From positions 3,844,001 through 3,908,000 of the forward strand of contig JALGAS010000005.1 in the NCBI GenBank assembly GCA_023078685.1: 64,000 bases of DNA, read 5' to 3'. Below are positions 48,715 to 60,832 of the stretch, piece by piece. This stretch comes from Neopestalotiopsis rosae. Lineage: Eukaryota > Ascomycota > Sordariomycetes > Amphisphaeriales > Sporocadaceae. Within the stretch, counting starts at the first letter, position 1. Every line of letters begins with the position of its first letter. The notes under the pieces were generated by a model that saw nothing but the letters and a program-made list of their open reading frames with translations, searched no databases and was not told the origin of the DNA. Both the position numbers and the translations under genes were made by a program.

Positions 48715-50335
48715 ATGGCACAAAGTATGGGCACATTGACTGGCACAGGTATTTACCCATGCTTGGAGTCGGGATCCTGTCCTCCAGCTGACCCTTCATT
48801 TAGCCAAGCTGTCCGCTGTGACCGAGCTCATTGATAAGCTCAATAAGGATCTTGAGACTGTCAGTCTTCTCCCACATCGTAAGCTTCATCATGCGCTCAG
48901 CTGGATTCGAACCTTGTCATAACTAGTTCTGTAGAACGAGATGCCGCCTTGGAGGAACTGAAGATTTATGGAAGAGATCCCAGAAACGCCGAGCCCATAT
49001 TCACCAAAACTGTATGTATGTTGGTATCGTCTGAAGCTAGAGTTACTGACTGAGCACAGGGCATAGAAACTCTAACCAGACATGCGTTCAATAGCCCCTC
49101 GAGCACAACATCAAGAAACGCCCTCCGATGTCTGTGCAATGCCTTGTTACTAAAGGCAGAAACACGACAAATCTTTATTGATTTGAAATATGAGGCAAAG
49201 GCTTGTCTCAAGTTGAAGAATGACAACCGGGACGATGAATTTCTTGTTTCAAGGATTCTCTTTCTCACCACGTATGCCAAGGCTAATTTACAAGACCTGA
49301 TCGACCAGCATCACATCGCCGAAAGCATTATCAAGAACTTGGAACGACATGCCAAACATGCCGCGAGCGGAGCAACGCCGACTGATCCCATGGAAGCCAT
49401 GGCCTTGATTGAAACTCTGAAGCTTCTTTTCAACATCACACATTATTGCAAAGACAAGACTTCTTCATTCACTCAGGCCATTCCCCCTATCGTTACTCTG
49501 CTCTGTACAGGGGCATATGCAAAGACTCGACCAAAGCCCCTCGATGCGCCAGTGGTCAACTTGATCAATGCTCTCCTGAATCTTGACCTCGGCTCTCCGG
49601 AAATTCACAGCTCGTTGTATCCCACCGCGGAGCCCAAGCAGTTTTCCGATCGTCTTATCGATCTGCTTAAGTCGTCGAGTAAGGCCTACAATGACGAAGA
49701 GCTCGAGAATAACGTTACTGCTCTGATTGGCGTCATTCGAGGTGTCCATGAATACGCGCCAGGAGACGTCAAGACATCGATCAGAGTAGCATTGTTACCC
49801 ACGGCAGACGATCGTAAAGAAGTCCTTGGCCGGGGCACAACGATCGCATCCTGGCTGTTGCGGAACTCTACTAACCCACTGACGCCGCAGCTGCGAGAGG
49901 GAATTTCGGATCTCCTGTTCGACATGTCGGACAAGGACGCCACGACATTTGTGGATAATGTTGGCTTTGGATTCGCCTCTGGATTCTTGTACAACAGGGG
50001 GCTTCCGGTTCCCAACAACGCACAGGAAGCTTTTGCAAACGCCGAAGGAGAGCCTCAACCTGTCAATCCTGTTACGGGCCAGTTCTTGAACTCGGAACAA
50101 GAGCCAAATGTTCCAGAGATGACTGATACGGAAAAGGAGCGAGAAGCGGAAAGGCTTTATGTGCTGTTTGAGAGGTAAGTGTCGATATCATAAGCACTAT
50201 TTTGATCAGCCGCTGACATGGTGTTGTTCTAGATTGAGAGCGAACGGGATCATTTCTGCAGAAAATCCAGTTCGGGTCGCCCAGCAGTCAGGACGCTTTG
50301 AAGAGTTATCGGATGACGAGGATGAGCTCGACTAA
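48715..50335 (+). CDS. ric8: RIC8 (synembryn), guanine nucleotide exchange factor and chaperone for G-alpha
   Basis: Five exons (48715-48748, 48804-48878, 48935-49011, 49060-50174, 50233-50335) encode 467 aa. The joined product begins MAQSMGTLTGTAKLSAVTEL and continues into armadillo-like repeats typical of Ric8. These include GIETLTRHAF, NALLLKAETRQIF, a long helix pair around ALIETLKLLFNITHYCKD, and SGFLYNRGLPVP near the end. The last exon has an acidic tail with a SDDEDELD cluster, a likely casein kinase 2 site as in animal Ric-8. In Neurospora and Magnaporthe RIC8 activates G-alpha subunits and is needed for growth and appressorium formation. The three short 5' exons were fixed by frame and by matching the early Ric8 sequence; the third acceptor (GTAG before 48935) was chosen over a nearer AG that gives a stop. 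Confidence 0.93.
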
Positions 50336-50994
50336 CGTTGGGCTGATAAATACGTATTTCATTCCTTAGGTAAAGAGATGGCTCGCAATATATATGCCTC
50401 AGCCCTTGTGTATAAATGCAACCAGATAAACAATAAAATAACTTTATTTAAAATTTTGTCACAAACATTAAATTTGTATTTTTGAGAATTCAATGTTTAT
50501 TTTGTTATCAGGGCCTTGTTTTCTTCCCATGTATCCTCTCTGTTTCATACCCAGAATGGTATCGGCTTCAATGTTTTCTGAACATTAAAAAGTCATAGTC
50601 TTGATTATTACTTTGGCTTGAACGTGCCTTCCTGCCTTTCTTTGCTTTCCTTTCTCGACTCACCCCGCCCAGGCTGCAGCAGTTGCAAAAATATTCTTCT
50701 CCCACTACAAACCATTTGTCCTGAGTTGAAATTTGATCATTTCACTGAGAGTAGGCTCTGGTTGTCCTGCAACGGCCATCTCGACACTTCCTTCTGTTCG
50801 CCTAGTCATTCGCGACCGACCTCCTTCTCACAAACGCTGATTTGATTGCAGCGCGACAATTTTTTCCTGGTGCGAAACTTGCTGCCGCTTTGGTTGCCTT
50901 GCGTTTGTCGCCCATAAATTCGATATCTTTTTCTTTGTCGCAACCATCGGCTGATTTCTACAACGAGACTGCGTCTCTGTGCTCGTCGTTCAAC
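50336..50994. promoter_or_regulatory. Intergenic region upstream of the chromodomain gene
   Basis: The first part is AT-rich RIC8 3' flank. The second part (about 50620-50994) is pyrimidine-rich and likely the promoter and leader of the chromodomain gene. No coding sequence is called. Confidence 0.5.
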
Positions 50995-52251
50995 ATGCCT
51001 TCCCCAGTTATCGGAGAGAACAACGCCGACCGGGATGACCATATCCCTCGAGTTGAGTCCGAGTAAGCCAGATCTTTTTATACTTCATCCGACACAAGCT
51101 ATCTTTTTACTGACTACTATCCAGCATTGTTGGAGCCTGCAAGGATGATGGAGAATCCGACAACCGCGTTGAAAAGAACCTATCTGTGGAATTGAATATC
51201 GACTCGGGATCTCCCAAGGTTCCTAAGAAGCGAGGTCGTCCGTCGAAGAAGAACAAGAAGATACCGTTCACTCGTAGGTTTGCCTCTATTCATGCTTGTA
51301 TCAGCAACGGAGAGTGGCACCAGGATTAACAATCTGTAGCCATCAAATCATCTCCTTCAGTCCCCGAGAAAATATTTTCCAAGAAGTCGACACCTACTGT
51401 TGTTCGTCTCAGTGATGGCGACAATGTTGGAGATGACAGAGGCGATAGTAGCGACGAAGTCAATTCCGGGCTCGATTTTCCGACGTCCCAGAAGCCATTT
51501 CCAGCGTACAAGAAGCTATTCAGCCAAAAGCGCGATCGTAAGGTTGCAGATGATGATGATGACGATGCTGGCGAGCCCGAGGTCCACCCGAAGAAGAAGC
51601 GAGGCCGCCCCTCCAAGAAAGTCAAGGCTGCCAATGCAGAGCAAGAAAATGAAGTCTCAGAACCCGCCCACAAGGGTCGCGGCAGACCTCGAAAGTCAGA
51701 CTCTGCTCACAAGATTGTTGAGGAGGCCAAGAAGTCTACCGGGTTCGTGTCGTCTCCAGAGAGTGGCAAGAGTGTCCTGATCACTGAAGTCGATGACCAC
51801 GCACCACGACGATCTAGTCGAGTTGCTGCAGAATCCTCCAATTCTAGTGTATCTGACGGAGTGAGTGCCTCAATACACTGCCATTGTTTTTTTTTTTTTT
51901 TTTTTTTTTAAAATCTCTTTGGCTGATATGTATAAGACCAAGAAACAGCAACGCTCTTCCATCAAGGCTGAGTTTCTCTACCCCAAGAGCAAGAATATCA
52001 CCCATAAACCTGCTAGTCGTGGCAGAGGCCGTCCCGAGAAGGAAGCCTTCTTTACGGTTGAGAAACTAGTCGATAAGAAAGTGGACAAGAGCGGAGTGGC
52101 CAAGTATCACGTCAAATGGGAAAACTATGCCGATGCAGAGAATACGTGGGAGCCTATTGAGAACCTAAAGGGCTGTATGCATCTCGTTGAGGCATATGAC
52201 AAGAAGGAGGCTCGCACCGCTAAGAAGTCTCTGAAGACGAAGGGAGGATGA
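50995..52251 (+). CDS. Chromodomain protein with multiple AT-hook motifs
   Basis: Four exons (50995-51062, 51125-51273, 51340-51860, 51937-52251) encode 350 aa. Four RGRP AT-hook cores sit at residues 59-62, 160-163, 186-189 and 276-279, each with flanking lysines or arginines except the last. A single chromodomain ends the protein (about 284-337). It begins FFTVEKLVDKKV and has the aromatic-cage candidates F285, W307 and Y310, matching Y24, W45 and Y48 of HP1. There is no chromoshadow domain. This suggests a factor that reads methylated histone tails and contacts AT-rich DNA in the minor groove. It may relate to fungal heterochromatin proteins such as Neurospora CDP-2, but orthology is not shown. 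The third intron (51861-51936) contains a run of 23 T residues. Confidence 0.85.
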
Positions 52252-53091
52252 GACTGATGACAGTTTCGTGAATGAGTTGAATGGCTGCAAGCCCTGCTCT
52301 TTATGGCACTGGAATTGCCCTCGTAGGCCAGTGCTGGTGAGTGCAGCAGCAAATACTCGGGACAAGTCTACTGGCGGATCTTCTGAGGATGACCATTGAG
52401 AAATTTGCAGGAGTTGGGGATTTCTCTTGCGTTCGAGTTTCGGAGCTTTGGCTGCCGTATCGAAAGTTTGTCATGCCTTGGGAGTAAAGCTGGGAGGTAC
52501 ATGAACTATGGAGAGGCCACTTCTCAAATCCCAATAATACGTCGGGTTTTCTTAATCGTCATTCTCAAATACTTGCAGAAAACGACGAAATGGTATGCAT
52601 AGCAATACTAAAAAGAGCTTTCCCTGACTTGTTCCCGCCATTTCAAATAAAAAGATGTGACCAAGAAAGTTCTGCATTAGTTCAACACTGAATGTGGTCC
52701 ATTTGAGGCGCCCGCGCCAGACTGCTAGACAATATTCACAAGCTGGGCGGAAATTTCAAGATTTCTATCACGATTTCAACCGCAAAGTAAGTGATTATGA
52801 TATCTGTCGTGTTGAAAGTTGCACGGCAACTCTTTAGCATATAAAATATACTATAAATGCAGGAGGTATGTATTTAGTATGATCTGATGCTGATTGGCTG
52901 AATCCACTGAACCATTCCGCATCCGCCAAAACGCGGGAAGGTTCCGGCGCAGCGATTGATTTTTGGTCGAGCTACAGGACGGAGCTCATAGGTATTCCAG
53001 GTCAATTCTCCCTCATCAAGCCAGGAACGGCGCATTGCGTTTTTCGATTGTAACTGGTGAGGGGCTTTCCTTCCTCAATTGACGACCAGGG
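52252..53091. other. Intergenic region between the chromodomain gene and the gene at 53092
   Basis: This region is AT-rich, with a few short frames on both strands that lack domains. The last 150 bases are GC-richer and look like the promoter of the next gene. I see nothing else. Confidence 0.45.
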
Positions 53092-54141
53092 ATGTCTTCG
53101 GCATTCGCAAGATCGCTCCCGTCGTCACTGAGCGCCCGGACGTTATTCGTCAAATGCTCACCGGCGCCATCGAGCTTTGCGGAGCGGCGGGCCATTCTCA
53201 AGGCCCTGTCCACGACCGGCACCGGCACGAAGATTGAGGTTTTCAAGAAACTCGAGGTACGTCGCATTGTCTTGGAATTATACACGAATCGTATCTCTGG
53301 GCTGACACAAGCTGTTGTACAGGACAGCTCCTCTTTTATTGCCGTGACGACCACGCCCGAGAGCGCCCAGTCGCTCGTCGGCGATTCACCCTACGAGCGC
53401 ATCGTCCACCGGCAGGAGGCGGCCCATGCCTCTCTCTTCTCGACCGCTGCCTGGGGCGCCTCGTTCAGAACGACAATTACGGATCCCGTCAATGTTCAAC
53501 CAGCCAAAGAATGGCGGGGTGAAGGAAGTAAGCCCGGATGGCTCATGAAGAAGAACCGAGACACCCAAATGGACGAGCGGGAAAAAACTCCACACAGCGA
53601 GAAGATTACTTCGATGGAAGATACAACGGCCGCGACCAGTATGGGACTCAGTAGCAAGACTTTTACAATCAGGGTGTTTCCAGCCAATGCCTCGTTCAGC
53701 CACAAGCGCGCCGTCGAGCTGAATCCGCTCCATGGGCCATGGCCGCGCAATGATGGCTACGACACCTTTGTGTCTCTGGCGTTGAAGAAATCAGTTCCCG
53801 GCAGCCGCATGTCGCCAGGTCTACGCGATTGGGATACGGGCAGACAATTGTCCCAAGATCCGTTGGGTTACGAGGATGAGGGAGCAGAGAGCCTCCTCGG
53901 AGGCAGATCGCGCCGCTCCTATTTTATTGAAAAGCGTAAACGGAAGGCCGAGACTGAAGTCCCTGATGTGATGCAAAGTCTAGCCGCCGTCGCGAAATCT
54001 TCAACAGCAACAAAGTCATCACAGGAATCGGGACATGAGCAGCCAGGCAAGTCACATTGGAACAGGTCGAACAGTCACGACGCAATAAAGGACACGCCCA
54101 TCTCACCGACCGATTTCCATGACTTGTTCAAGGGCACTTGA
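53092..54141 (+). CDS. Fungal protein of unknown function, possible mitochondrial targeting
   Basis: Two exons (53092-53256 and 53323-54141) encode 327 aa. The 66-nt intron is a multiple of three without a stop, so retention would also stay open; I removed it because both ends are canonical (GTACGT, TACAG). The N-terminus MSSAFARSLPSSLSARTLF is rich in Ser and Arg without acids, typical of a mitochondrial presequence. Residues 17-80 (RTLFVKCSPAPSSFAERRAI, then FIAVTTTPESAQSLVG) could form a small alpha-beta fold of RNA-recognition-motif type, but no RNP motif is clear. A conserved-looking block FTIRVFPANASFSHKRAVEL with GPWP lies in the middle. The C-terminus is Ser-rich and disordered. I do not recognise a family. 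Confidence 0.7.
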   Translation: MSSAFARSLPSSLSARTLFVKCSPAPSSFAERRAILKALSTTGTGTKIEVFKKLEVRRIVLELYTNRISGLTQAVVQDSSSFIAVTTTPESAQSLVGDSPYERIVHRQEAAHASLFSTAAWGASFRTTITDPVNVQPAKEWRGEGSKPGWLMKKNRDTQMDEREKTPHSEKITSMEDTTAATSMGLSSKTFTIRVFPANASFSHKRAVELNPLHGPWPRNDGYDTFVSLALKKSVPGSRMSPGLRDWDTGRQLSQDPLGYEDEGAESLLGGRSRRSYFIEKRKRKAETEVPDVMQSLAAVAKSSTATKSSQESGHEQPGKSHWNRSNSHDAIKDTPISPTDFHDLFKGT

Positions 54142-55932
54142 GAAACGATTGAGTTGCAAAGAATCTTCACACGCCCGCGACAAGATCACGCGATGATTCA
54201 ACCATCTGGACACGCAAAGACACAGGCCGAAATGTTTCAACTTTCGCTACAATGGTCCAATCTGCGATAATAGCAATTGTGATCAAGCGACACCAATATA
54301 AAAAGTCATGGCCGAGAGATGCGCATCAAATCACCGCGCAGGGCAAAATGATAAGGCAATATCGCTTGCTGCAGCCGCAGAATACCTCCTTAGCATGGCA
54401 GGAGAACGAGGCCAATCAGAAATCACAACGCGCTCAGGCATCTCCAATGCCGGCATTTAGCATGTGAGCTTTTTGCCGAAAGGGGACCGTGTTCCGGGGG
54501 GTTTGGAGATGGGACATTGTTTGTTTCGTATCATGTCAGCCAATCTTGCACCATGGCACGAAACAAGAAGAGATGGGAATGAAATCGCAATCTGTCTGTG
54601 GCTTGACCCCCATGCAGAAGTGCAATTTACGAGGAAAAGGATAAAGTAGCAGGCGCATCTACAAGTGCATCACACCTCTGTCACGAACCCCGAAGCAAGG
54701 GACAGAAAGCAAGACACGAACCAGGCCATGTGCGCCAGGAATGCCAAAGTACGAAATACGTATTGATGAAAATGAAAGAATCATTAAGTAACCTCCATCA
54801 TACCCCTACATACCTAAAAAGGTTGTCAAGACCAACAAACCGGTGCGAACACCTCGGCAGTCGGCAGGCTGAAGCGCAAGTTCACGACAAGATCTGCGAC
54901 GGTCAAAAGACTTGAAGTCGGGTTTGGCTCAAATCGCCAAGCTTCAAGGGGTCCCAAGGGTTTAGCACGCTATGGGACGTCACTTTTTGGCTCCAAAATC
55001 AAGGAACAGACCAGCAGCTCACCAGCCTGCAGCTCAGATCTTCGCGCCTGTAAATTAGTGCGGGTGGACATGTGGTCCCAATCCCGCACCTTGATTTTAG
55101 TGAGCAGTCTAGCCCATGCAGGGGCCGATTTGGGCCTTAGAGGTGACCCTCCAGCCCTCGGGTGCCCTTTTCTAGCTGTCCTCATACGTCATTTCATCAC
55201 AAACCGCCAGCCAAAGCAGCAAACGCCAACCTTTTGCCAGTTTACCTAATGCGCGCCGGCTGCTGCATCTCGCACAGGTTATGCCTGAAGCAGGTATAGT
55301 CCTCACTGGCGCAGCAGACGACGACTACGACGACGATGGCAAACAAAGGCCTCCCCGGCGGACAGGAGCTGATTCCCATTGTGCTGGCTCTTCAATAGAC
55401 TGGCTGGGCAGGACTGGCCTCGACTGACTTACAGTGACTGGCCGTGACTGGACGTGCCGACTTACCCTTGTTTTTATTCCGAATCGAGGATATTGGCTGC
55501 CGACACACAGCGGAATGACGTCGTATGATCAAGACTGCATTGCGTGTACAGGGGGTCCAGCCACAGGCCGGGACTATGGCAATGTGACGAACAGTCCCTT
55601 TTTCTTTTTGGTCCCAATTCCTGTTTGCTGTGCCAGCCCTGCTGCGAGTATACCACAGTACCCTGATGACAGGGTCCTAGCCAAGAAGTCTTGGAGTGCG
55701 TGTAATGGTTCTGTGATCGCCTGTCTGAGACCACGATTTTCTAATATATGTTGCAGTTGCTCCCTCCCCAACCTTGGATCTTGAAACCTCTCATCCTGTG
55801 ACCACTTGTAATTCTGTACGGCCTCATTTGCGCGCTCGCTGCCAAACCTCTTTAAACGAGGAGTCAATCCTGACTTATACTTATCCAACTCAACAACAAG
55901 GAAATCGTAGTTGATACAACAACATCGCCAAA
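54142..55932. other. Gene-poor 1.8 kb region upstream of the SUR7/PalI-type gene
   Basis: Only short unrelated frames are present. The best of these (55434-55784 plus strand, 116 codons) is Cys/Ser-rich with no domain. From about 55850 the sequence is CA-rich and looks like a leader. No RNA gene or mobile-element signature is visible. Confidence 0.45.
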
Positions 55933-56699
55933 ATGCGTCAAACAGGCTTCTTCCACCACATTGGCAGCTTTCTGCTCTTCTGCGCCACCATCCTCCTCAT
56001 CATCACCTGTATCAGCGCCCCCGTCGTGCACAACCTTTCGGTGCTCAAGGTGAACCTCCAGAACAACAACAATGAGTTCAGCCCCGACATCACCTTTGGC
56101 ACTTTTGGCTACTGCGTCATCCAGTCCGGCGACGACGACTGCTCGCACTCGCACGTCGGCTACGATGCCGCTGGTGTCCTCTCCAACAACTCCAACGGCG
56201 TCTTTGACACGTCCGACTTTGCCGGCGACACGGCCAACGCCCTGACCCGCGTCATGGTCCTGCACCCCGTCGCCGCTGGCCTCTCGTTCATCTCCTTCCT
56301 GCTCGCCCTCGGCGCCGGCGTCGTCGGCAGCTTCCTGGCCGCCCTCGTTTCCTTGTTGACCTTTATCGTCACCCTCGTCGTCCTCATTACCGACTTCGTC
56401 GGCTTCGCCATTCTCAAGAACGCTGTCAACCGTTCTGATACCGGTGCCAGCTCCGAGTTTGGTGCTTGCAGTACGTTTTTACTCTCTCTTCCTACTCAAA
56501 CCTTGTAAACAATTTCGCTAACACTCATCTTCTTCTAGTGTGGACTCTTCTCGTTGCAGCCATCTGCAACCTCCTCGCCACTGTCATCGTCTTCTTCACC
56601 TGCTGCAGCGCCCGCCTGCACAAGAAGCGATCGACCGGCACCGCCAAGGTTGAGCGTTACGACAGCCCCGGCCGTCCCGTTCGCAGACGGTGGTTCTAA
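55933..56699 (+). CDS. SUR7/PalI-type four-span plasma membrane protein
   Basis: Two exons (55933-56470 and 56539-56699) encode 232 aa. The first hydrophobic segment is HIGSFLLFCATILLIITCIS, followed by an extracellular loop with a conserved Gly-Tyr-Cys (TFGYCVIQSGDDDC). Three further membrane spans come next, the last lying after the splice (TLLVAAICNLLATVIVFFTC). The tail is short, cytosolic and basic (RLHKKRSTGTAK). This is the SUR7/PalI (Rim9) arrangement. Members act in eisosomes and cell-wall integrity or in ambient-pH sensing; the short tail fits a SUR7-like fungal protein better than long-tailed PalI. Codon use is strongly GC-biased at third positions, which suggests high expression. 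Confidence 0.88.
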
Positions 56700-57475
56700 G
56701 TACAGAACCCTCAATCGGGTCCTGAAACTTTAATTCAGGATAGTCCTCCGCAAGGAATCATCCAACAGAAAAACAAAATCGGAAAACTGGGTCAAACTTG
56801 ACCAAATCACTACCACACAATACCCCCTATAACAACAGACATGAGAAACGATAAGCGCATGATTTAAGCAGGTGAAGACAATAATGTCGATATGAGAGAA
56901 GACGTAATGGAGAAGCGCGGTGTTTGGTTTTCTAGTCATTTTTTAAGTAACTCATATACCTCTTGATACCACCTGTATACCAAATTCAATTCCAATTATT
57001 CAAAAACCTTAATTCTCATATAGTGAATGCTCCATCTTGCTGCGGTTTTGTTCACTGCCCAAAGTAGGATAGCTTGAACTGAAGGCATGTCACGCATGTA
57101 CTTCTCAAATTTGTAGTCAGTCGTTTTGAACGTCAACCATAACGCCATTTCGTCTTTTCATCAAGAACTATTTACCCCAGGAACAAACTCGATTCCGACC
57201 CGCCACATATCGTTCAGCTGCTGCTCTTGCCATCAGGCTATGCCAATGCATCCTGGAGCGGGACTACTCATTTTCCCCTCAAAGCAGATATAATTTACAA
57301 ACGGAGAAACACTAAAAGGTAAAGGAAGCACGCTCGTCTGCAAGACATTCGCGTCGCCATGAAACACATCCCATGAGAACAGACCCAGTGCGTGAGCCAG
57401 TATACTCCATAGAGGCTATACGTGAGCCGACTCTGGAGACCATCGCCAATGCGATGCTCAATCCCCACGTGTTGT
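56700..57475. other. Convergent intergenic region
   Basis: This is AT-rich sequence between the membrane-protein gene and SPT16, which face each other. It should contain both 3' UTRs. No feature was recognised. Confidence 0.5.
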
Positions 57476-60400
57476 CTACTTTCTTCGCTTCTTCTGCTTG
57501 CGGTCCTCATCCTCCAGTCCGCTCTCCCGATCCTTGCGTTTGGCCTTTTTCTCCAGCTCATCCCAATCTTCACCTTCCTCGTCGTCCGAGGCCTCCTCTT
57601 CCGAAGCATCAGCCGAGGCATCGTCATCAAAGTCCGAATCTTCCTCTGACGATTCACTAGCGTCGTCAAGTTCCTCCTCGGAAATTTCAAAGGCAGATTC
57701 CTCTTCTGACATCTCTTCACCCTCGTCGTCGCTCTCGGCAGCCAAGAATGACCAACCTCCATCGGCGAAGAACTGGTGCGGATCCGCTGTCACCGTCTTC
57801 ATGATAGTGGGCCAGTTGAGGTTGAGAGGTCCTTCGCTGTATGCGATCTCAGAGCTGTCAAGCCATTCCTTGACGTCGTCTAGAGACTCGACCGGAATGG
57901 TGTTGATATGTGCTGGTGCGCGGGTAAAGTCTTTGAACACGAAAACGAGATCAAAGTTCTTTAATCCGAACTGTACACGCTCCAGGTGAGCGATTTCTAC
58001 ATCTTCCAAGGTGACGACGAGGAACGGTGGTTCTGTCACCTGGATCAGGCAGTCGGTCGTGGGCTGAACATAGACATTGCTGCGGAACGGAACACCATTA
58101 AAGCCAAGTTCTCTGATTGGCATGTCAACTTCAATAGACTCGCTCTTGCCAGCCTCGGCGATCTTCTGCGCAAAGTTCTGGAAAAGACGGTCCAGTTCGG
58201 CACGGCGGCGGCGCTCTTCTTGTTCAGCTTCGAATTCGTCCTCGTCACCATAGCGGTACTTGCGCTTGCGGTTACCAGTTTCGTCGAATTGAATGTCCGT
58301 AGCCTCTCGATAGAACTGGACGTCCTTTGTCTTCTTATTCTTGCCGCCCAAGATGATGGGGTCCTTCAGGTGAATGTGAATGATTACAATCAATTCGTGA
58401 GCACAGGGCTGGAAGAAGAGATGTTGAATATTCGAGAACAGCACGTCGACTCTCTGTTGGCTACTCAAGGGCGACTGGTATCGGATACCGTTCTGGTGTA
58501 TCTCGACCTTACCAGGCACGCGCTTGCCTTCCATAGCAGGGCGAATGAAGACATTATCTAGCACCTGGGGGCGGCGGTCTAGCATCTGGTTAGTAACATG
58601 CTTTGGCGTAGAAAATAAATGAAGCAGACTTACTTCTGATTTCGACCAGCTTATCTTGCTCAACGACATCCTCCATCTCCTTCTTGGCTTGCTCCTTCTT
58701 AGTAGCCTCCTTCTTCATGTTTGAGATACGAGTTGCTATCTCTTCATAGCGATCACCGTCCAATGACCGGAAGGTCAAGCTACGGACGAACTGAGCGCCG
58801 GGATCTTCAAAGGGCTGATCATCCTTCCTACCAACACCTTGTCCTGGGGATAGGAAGTTGATTCTGAGGAATGACCATTCGCCTTCATCGTTCTTGCTGG
58901 CGTTCTTGATGGTGTGGATATGGAAAGGAACAGGACGACCCATGACTGGAAGAATCACTGTTCCGTTCTTCTCGTCAATGAAGATTTCCAGGTTCTTAAC
59001 CTTGGATGGCAGCTGGTTCTCTCGCTTGTACGATTCAAACTTCTTGAACTTCTTCACCTCGGCACCATTCTGACCGCTGGTGGATTCAACGAATCTTGCC
59101 AATCCTTCCTTCTGCTTCTTCAAAGCCAGTTGCTTTTGGTGTTCGCGACGCTTCTTATCACTCTCCTCGTTAACTTGAGTCGTGCGCTCAGATCTGAGCC
59201 TGGTATTGGTAATGTTTTTAGTAGCAACTGCACCAACCCGTGGGTCTTTCTTCTCTTTCTTGGGAGTTGGCTTCTCTTCTTCCTCATCCTTGAAGAAAAA
59301 GGAAGTCGCGTCAAGCTCGGTTGGAGCATCACCAGTGAAGACAACCGGATCGCTAGAAGTGACACGAACAGTGTCTGTAATGACCAGAGAGTAAGTCTTG
59401 CTAAGCTTGTCCTGCGGCTGAGGGTTCTCAATGTCCTGGAATCCAGTGGTAATGCAGAGTGTCATGCCATCCTTCAGAGCTCTGCTGTTCTTGGCGTTAA
59501 GCAGTAAAGTAGGATCTTTGCTCTCGATACCAATACCCGCACCCACGTTCTTGAGGAAATGCTTCTCGAGCTCGGGCTTCTTGGATTTGATGAGACCGAT
59601 GGCCTTTTTGTAAACGTCACCAACAGTAACGCCATCTCTAATCTCCTTGAGAACAAGGTTGTGAACGGCGAAAAGGAGTTTGTAGTTGCTCTCCTGAGTC
59701 TTGTTGGGATCGACCAGGAAAGTTCGAGCAATCGCAGAGCCATAGGACTTGTAGCGCATGCCCATACCCGCAATGATGATACCGGCGTGCAAGTTGTCGT
59801 TTGTAGACTCCTGCTGGAACTTCAGGTCGTACTTTCCACCGCTCTGAATCGAAGGACCAAGGTACCAATCAAGGTGGCTGGGATCAAAGTCAGAAGGCAG
59901 CTTCTGCTTGTTGGGTAGTTCGACTGTCTTCCACCACTTGGCGTCATCAAGCTTCTGGTCAACCTTGTTGGCGAGGGCACTGTGCTTGACTTTCTTCTCC
60001 TGATCGAGGACATCCGACATCTGATCGAGGAAATATGGGTTCATCAAAGCCACACAGGCCTTGGAGGCGGTTCGCATTGCGCGCAGTTCGGTTTCATCCT
60101 TGACAGAGAAGGCGGCACTGGATAGAGCGGGCGCAATATCGACCTCCTCGGCATCCTTGCACTTGTCACCAAATACTTTCTTCCATTCGTCGACGAAAGG
60201 GCCTTTCGATGTGTCTTTGGGAAGGACTCCAACCTTCTTCTGTTACAAGATTGGAGTCAGTACGTACTCGAGTTTTTGAGCACACAAAGTTGTCAGGGAA
60301 CTACTCACGCCAGCAGAGTTGATGGTATCGGCGAGCTTGACGAAAAGCTTCTCATTCTCGGCGGCATCTTTGCCACGGACTAGGACTTCGATAGGGAATC

Positions 60401-60832
60401 TGCCGCCCTTGAGCTGTTCCAAGTGCTTGGCTACAATTGAGTTAGCGGGTGCATTTGGGCAAAATCGTTGTGATTGTTCTGTGTCCTACCCTTCTTCGCA
60501 GTCGTTACGATGTAGAGGCAATCGATGGTGAAAAGCATGAGCGTGGTCGGAAATTCGTAGCCGAGTAACCAGAACTAAAAAGTCATCAGCAACAGAAGAT
60601 CTCGAGGGCCAAAAGCAGGGTCGGTACGGTACGGGCGAAATGGGGAATGACTCACGTGCATGGCATTGTTCTTGTGGAATTCGGGGTTCTCCTCGACCTT
60701 GCCCATCATGACGACGATGGAGGAGACGCCATTGAAGACCTGATCGCCGGCGCGTTTGTCGCTTTTCCAGGAGGTGATGAAATGATTGATGCGCTCCTGG
60801 AAGAGCTTTCCGTCGATCTTGATATCTGCCAT
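57476..60832 (-). CDS. SPT16: FACT complex subunit SPT16
   Basis: Five exons on the minus strand (60832-60656, 60574-60490, 60430-60309, 60239-58634, 58578-57476) encode 1030 aa, the normal length. The order is an aminopeptidase-like N-terminal domain without catalytic function (about 1-440, including [12 protein letters not shown] and [14 protein letters not shown]), a dimerisation domain, the middle tandem PH-like domain ([20 protein letters not shown]) and a long acidic tail (about 940-1010) ending in a basic KKRRK. SPT16 pairs with Pob3/SSRP1 to loosen and rebuild nucleosomes during transcription and replication. All four introns are short and canonical and preserve the frame. Confidence 0.97.

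Noticed and set aside
48890..48920. GGTTCGAATCC on the minus strand, a perfect tRNA B-box match, inside a RIC8 intron
   Set aside because: No A box at a suitable distance, no acceptor or T-stem pairing and no T-run terminator; treated as coincidence.
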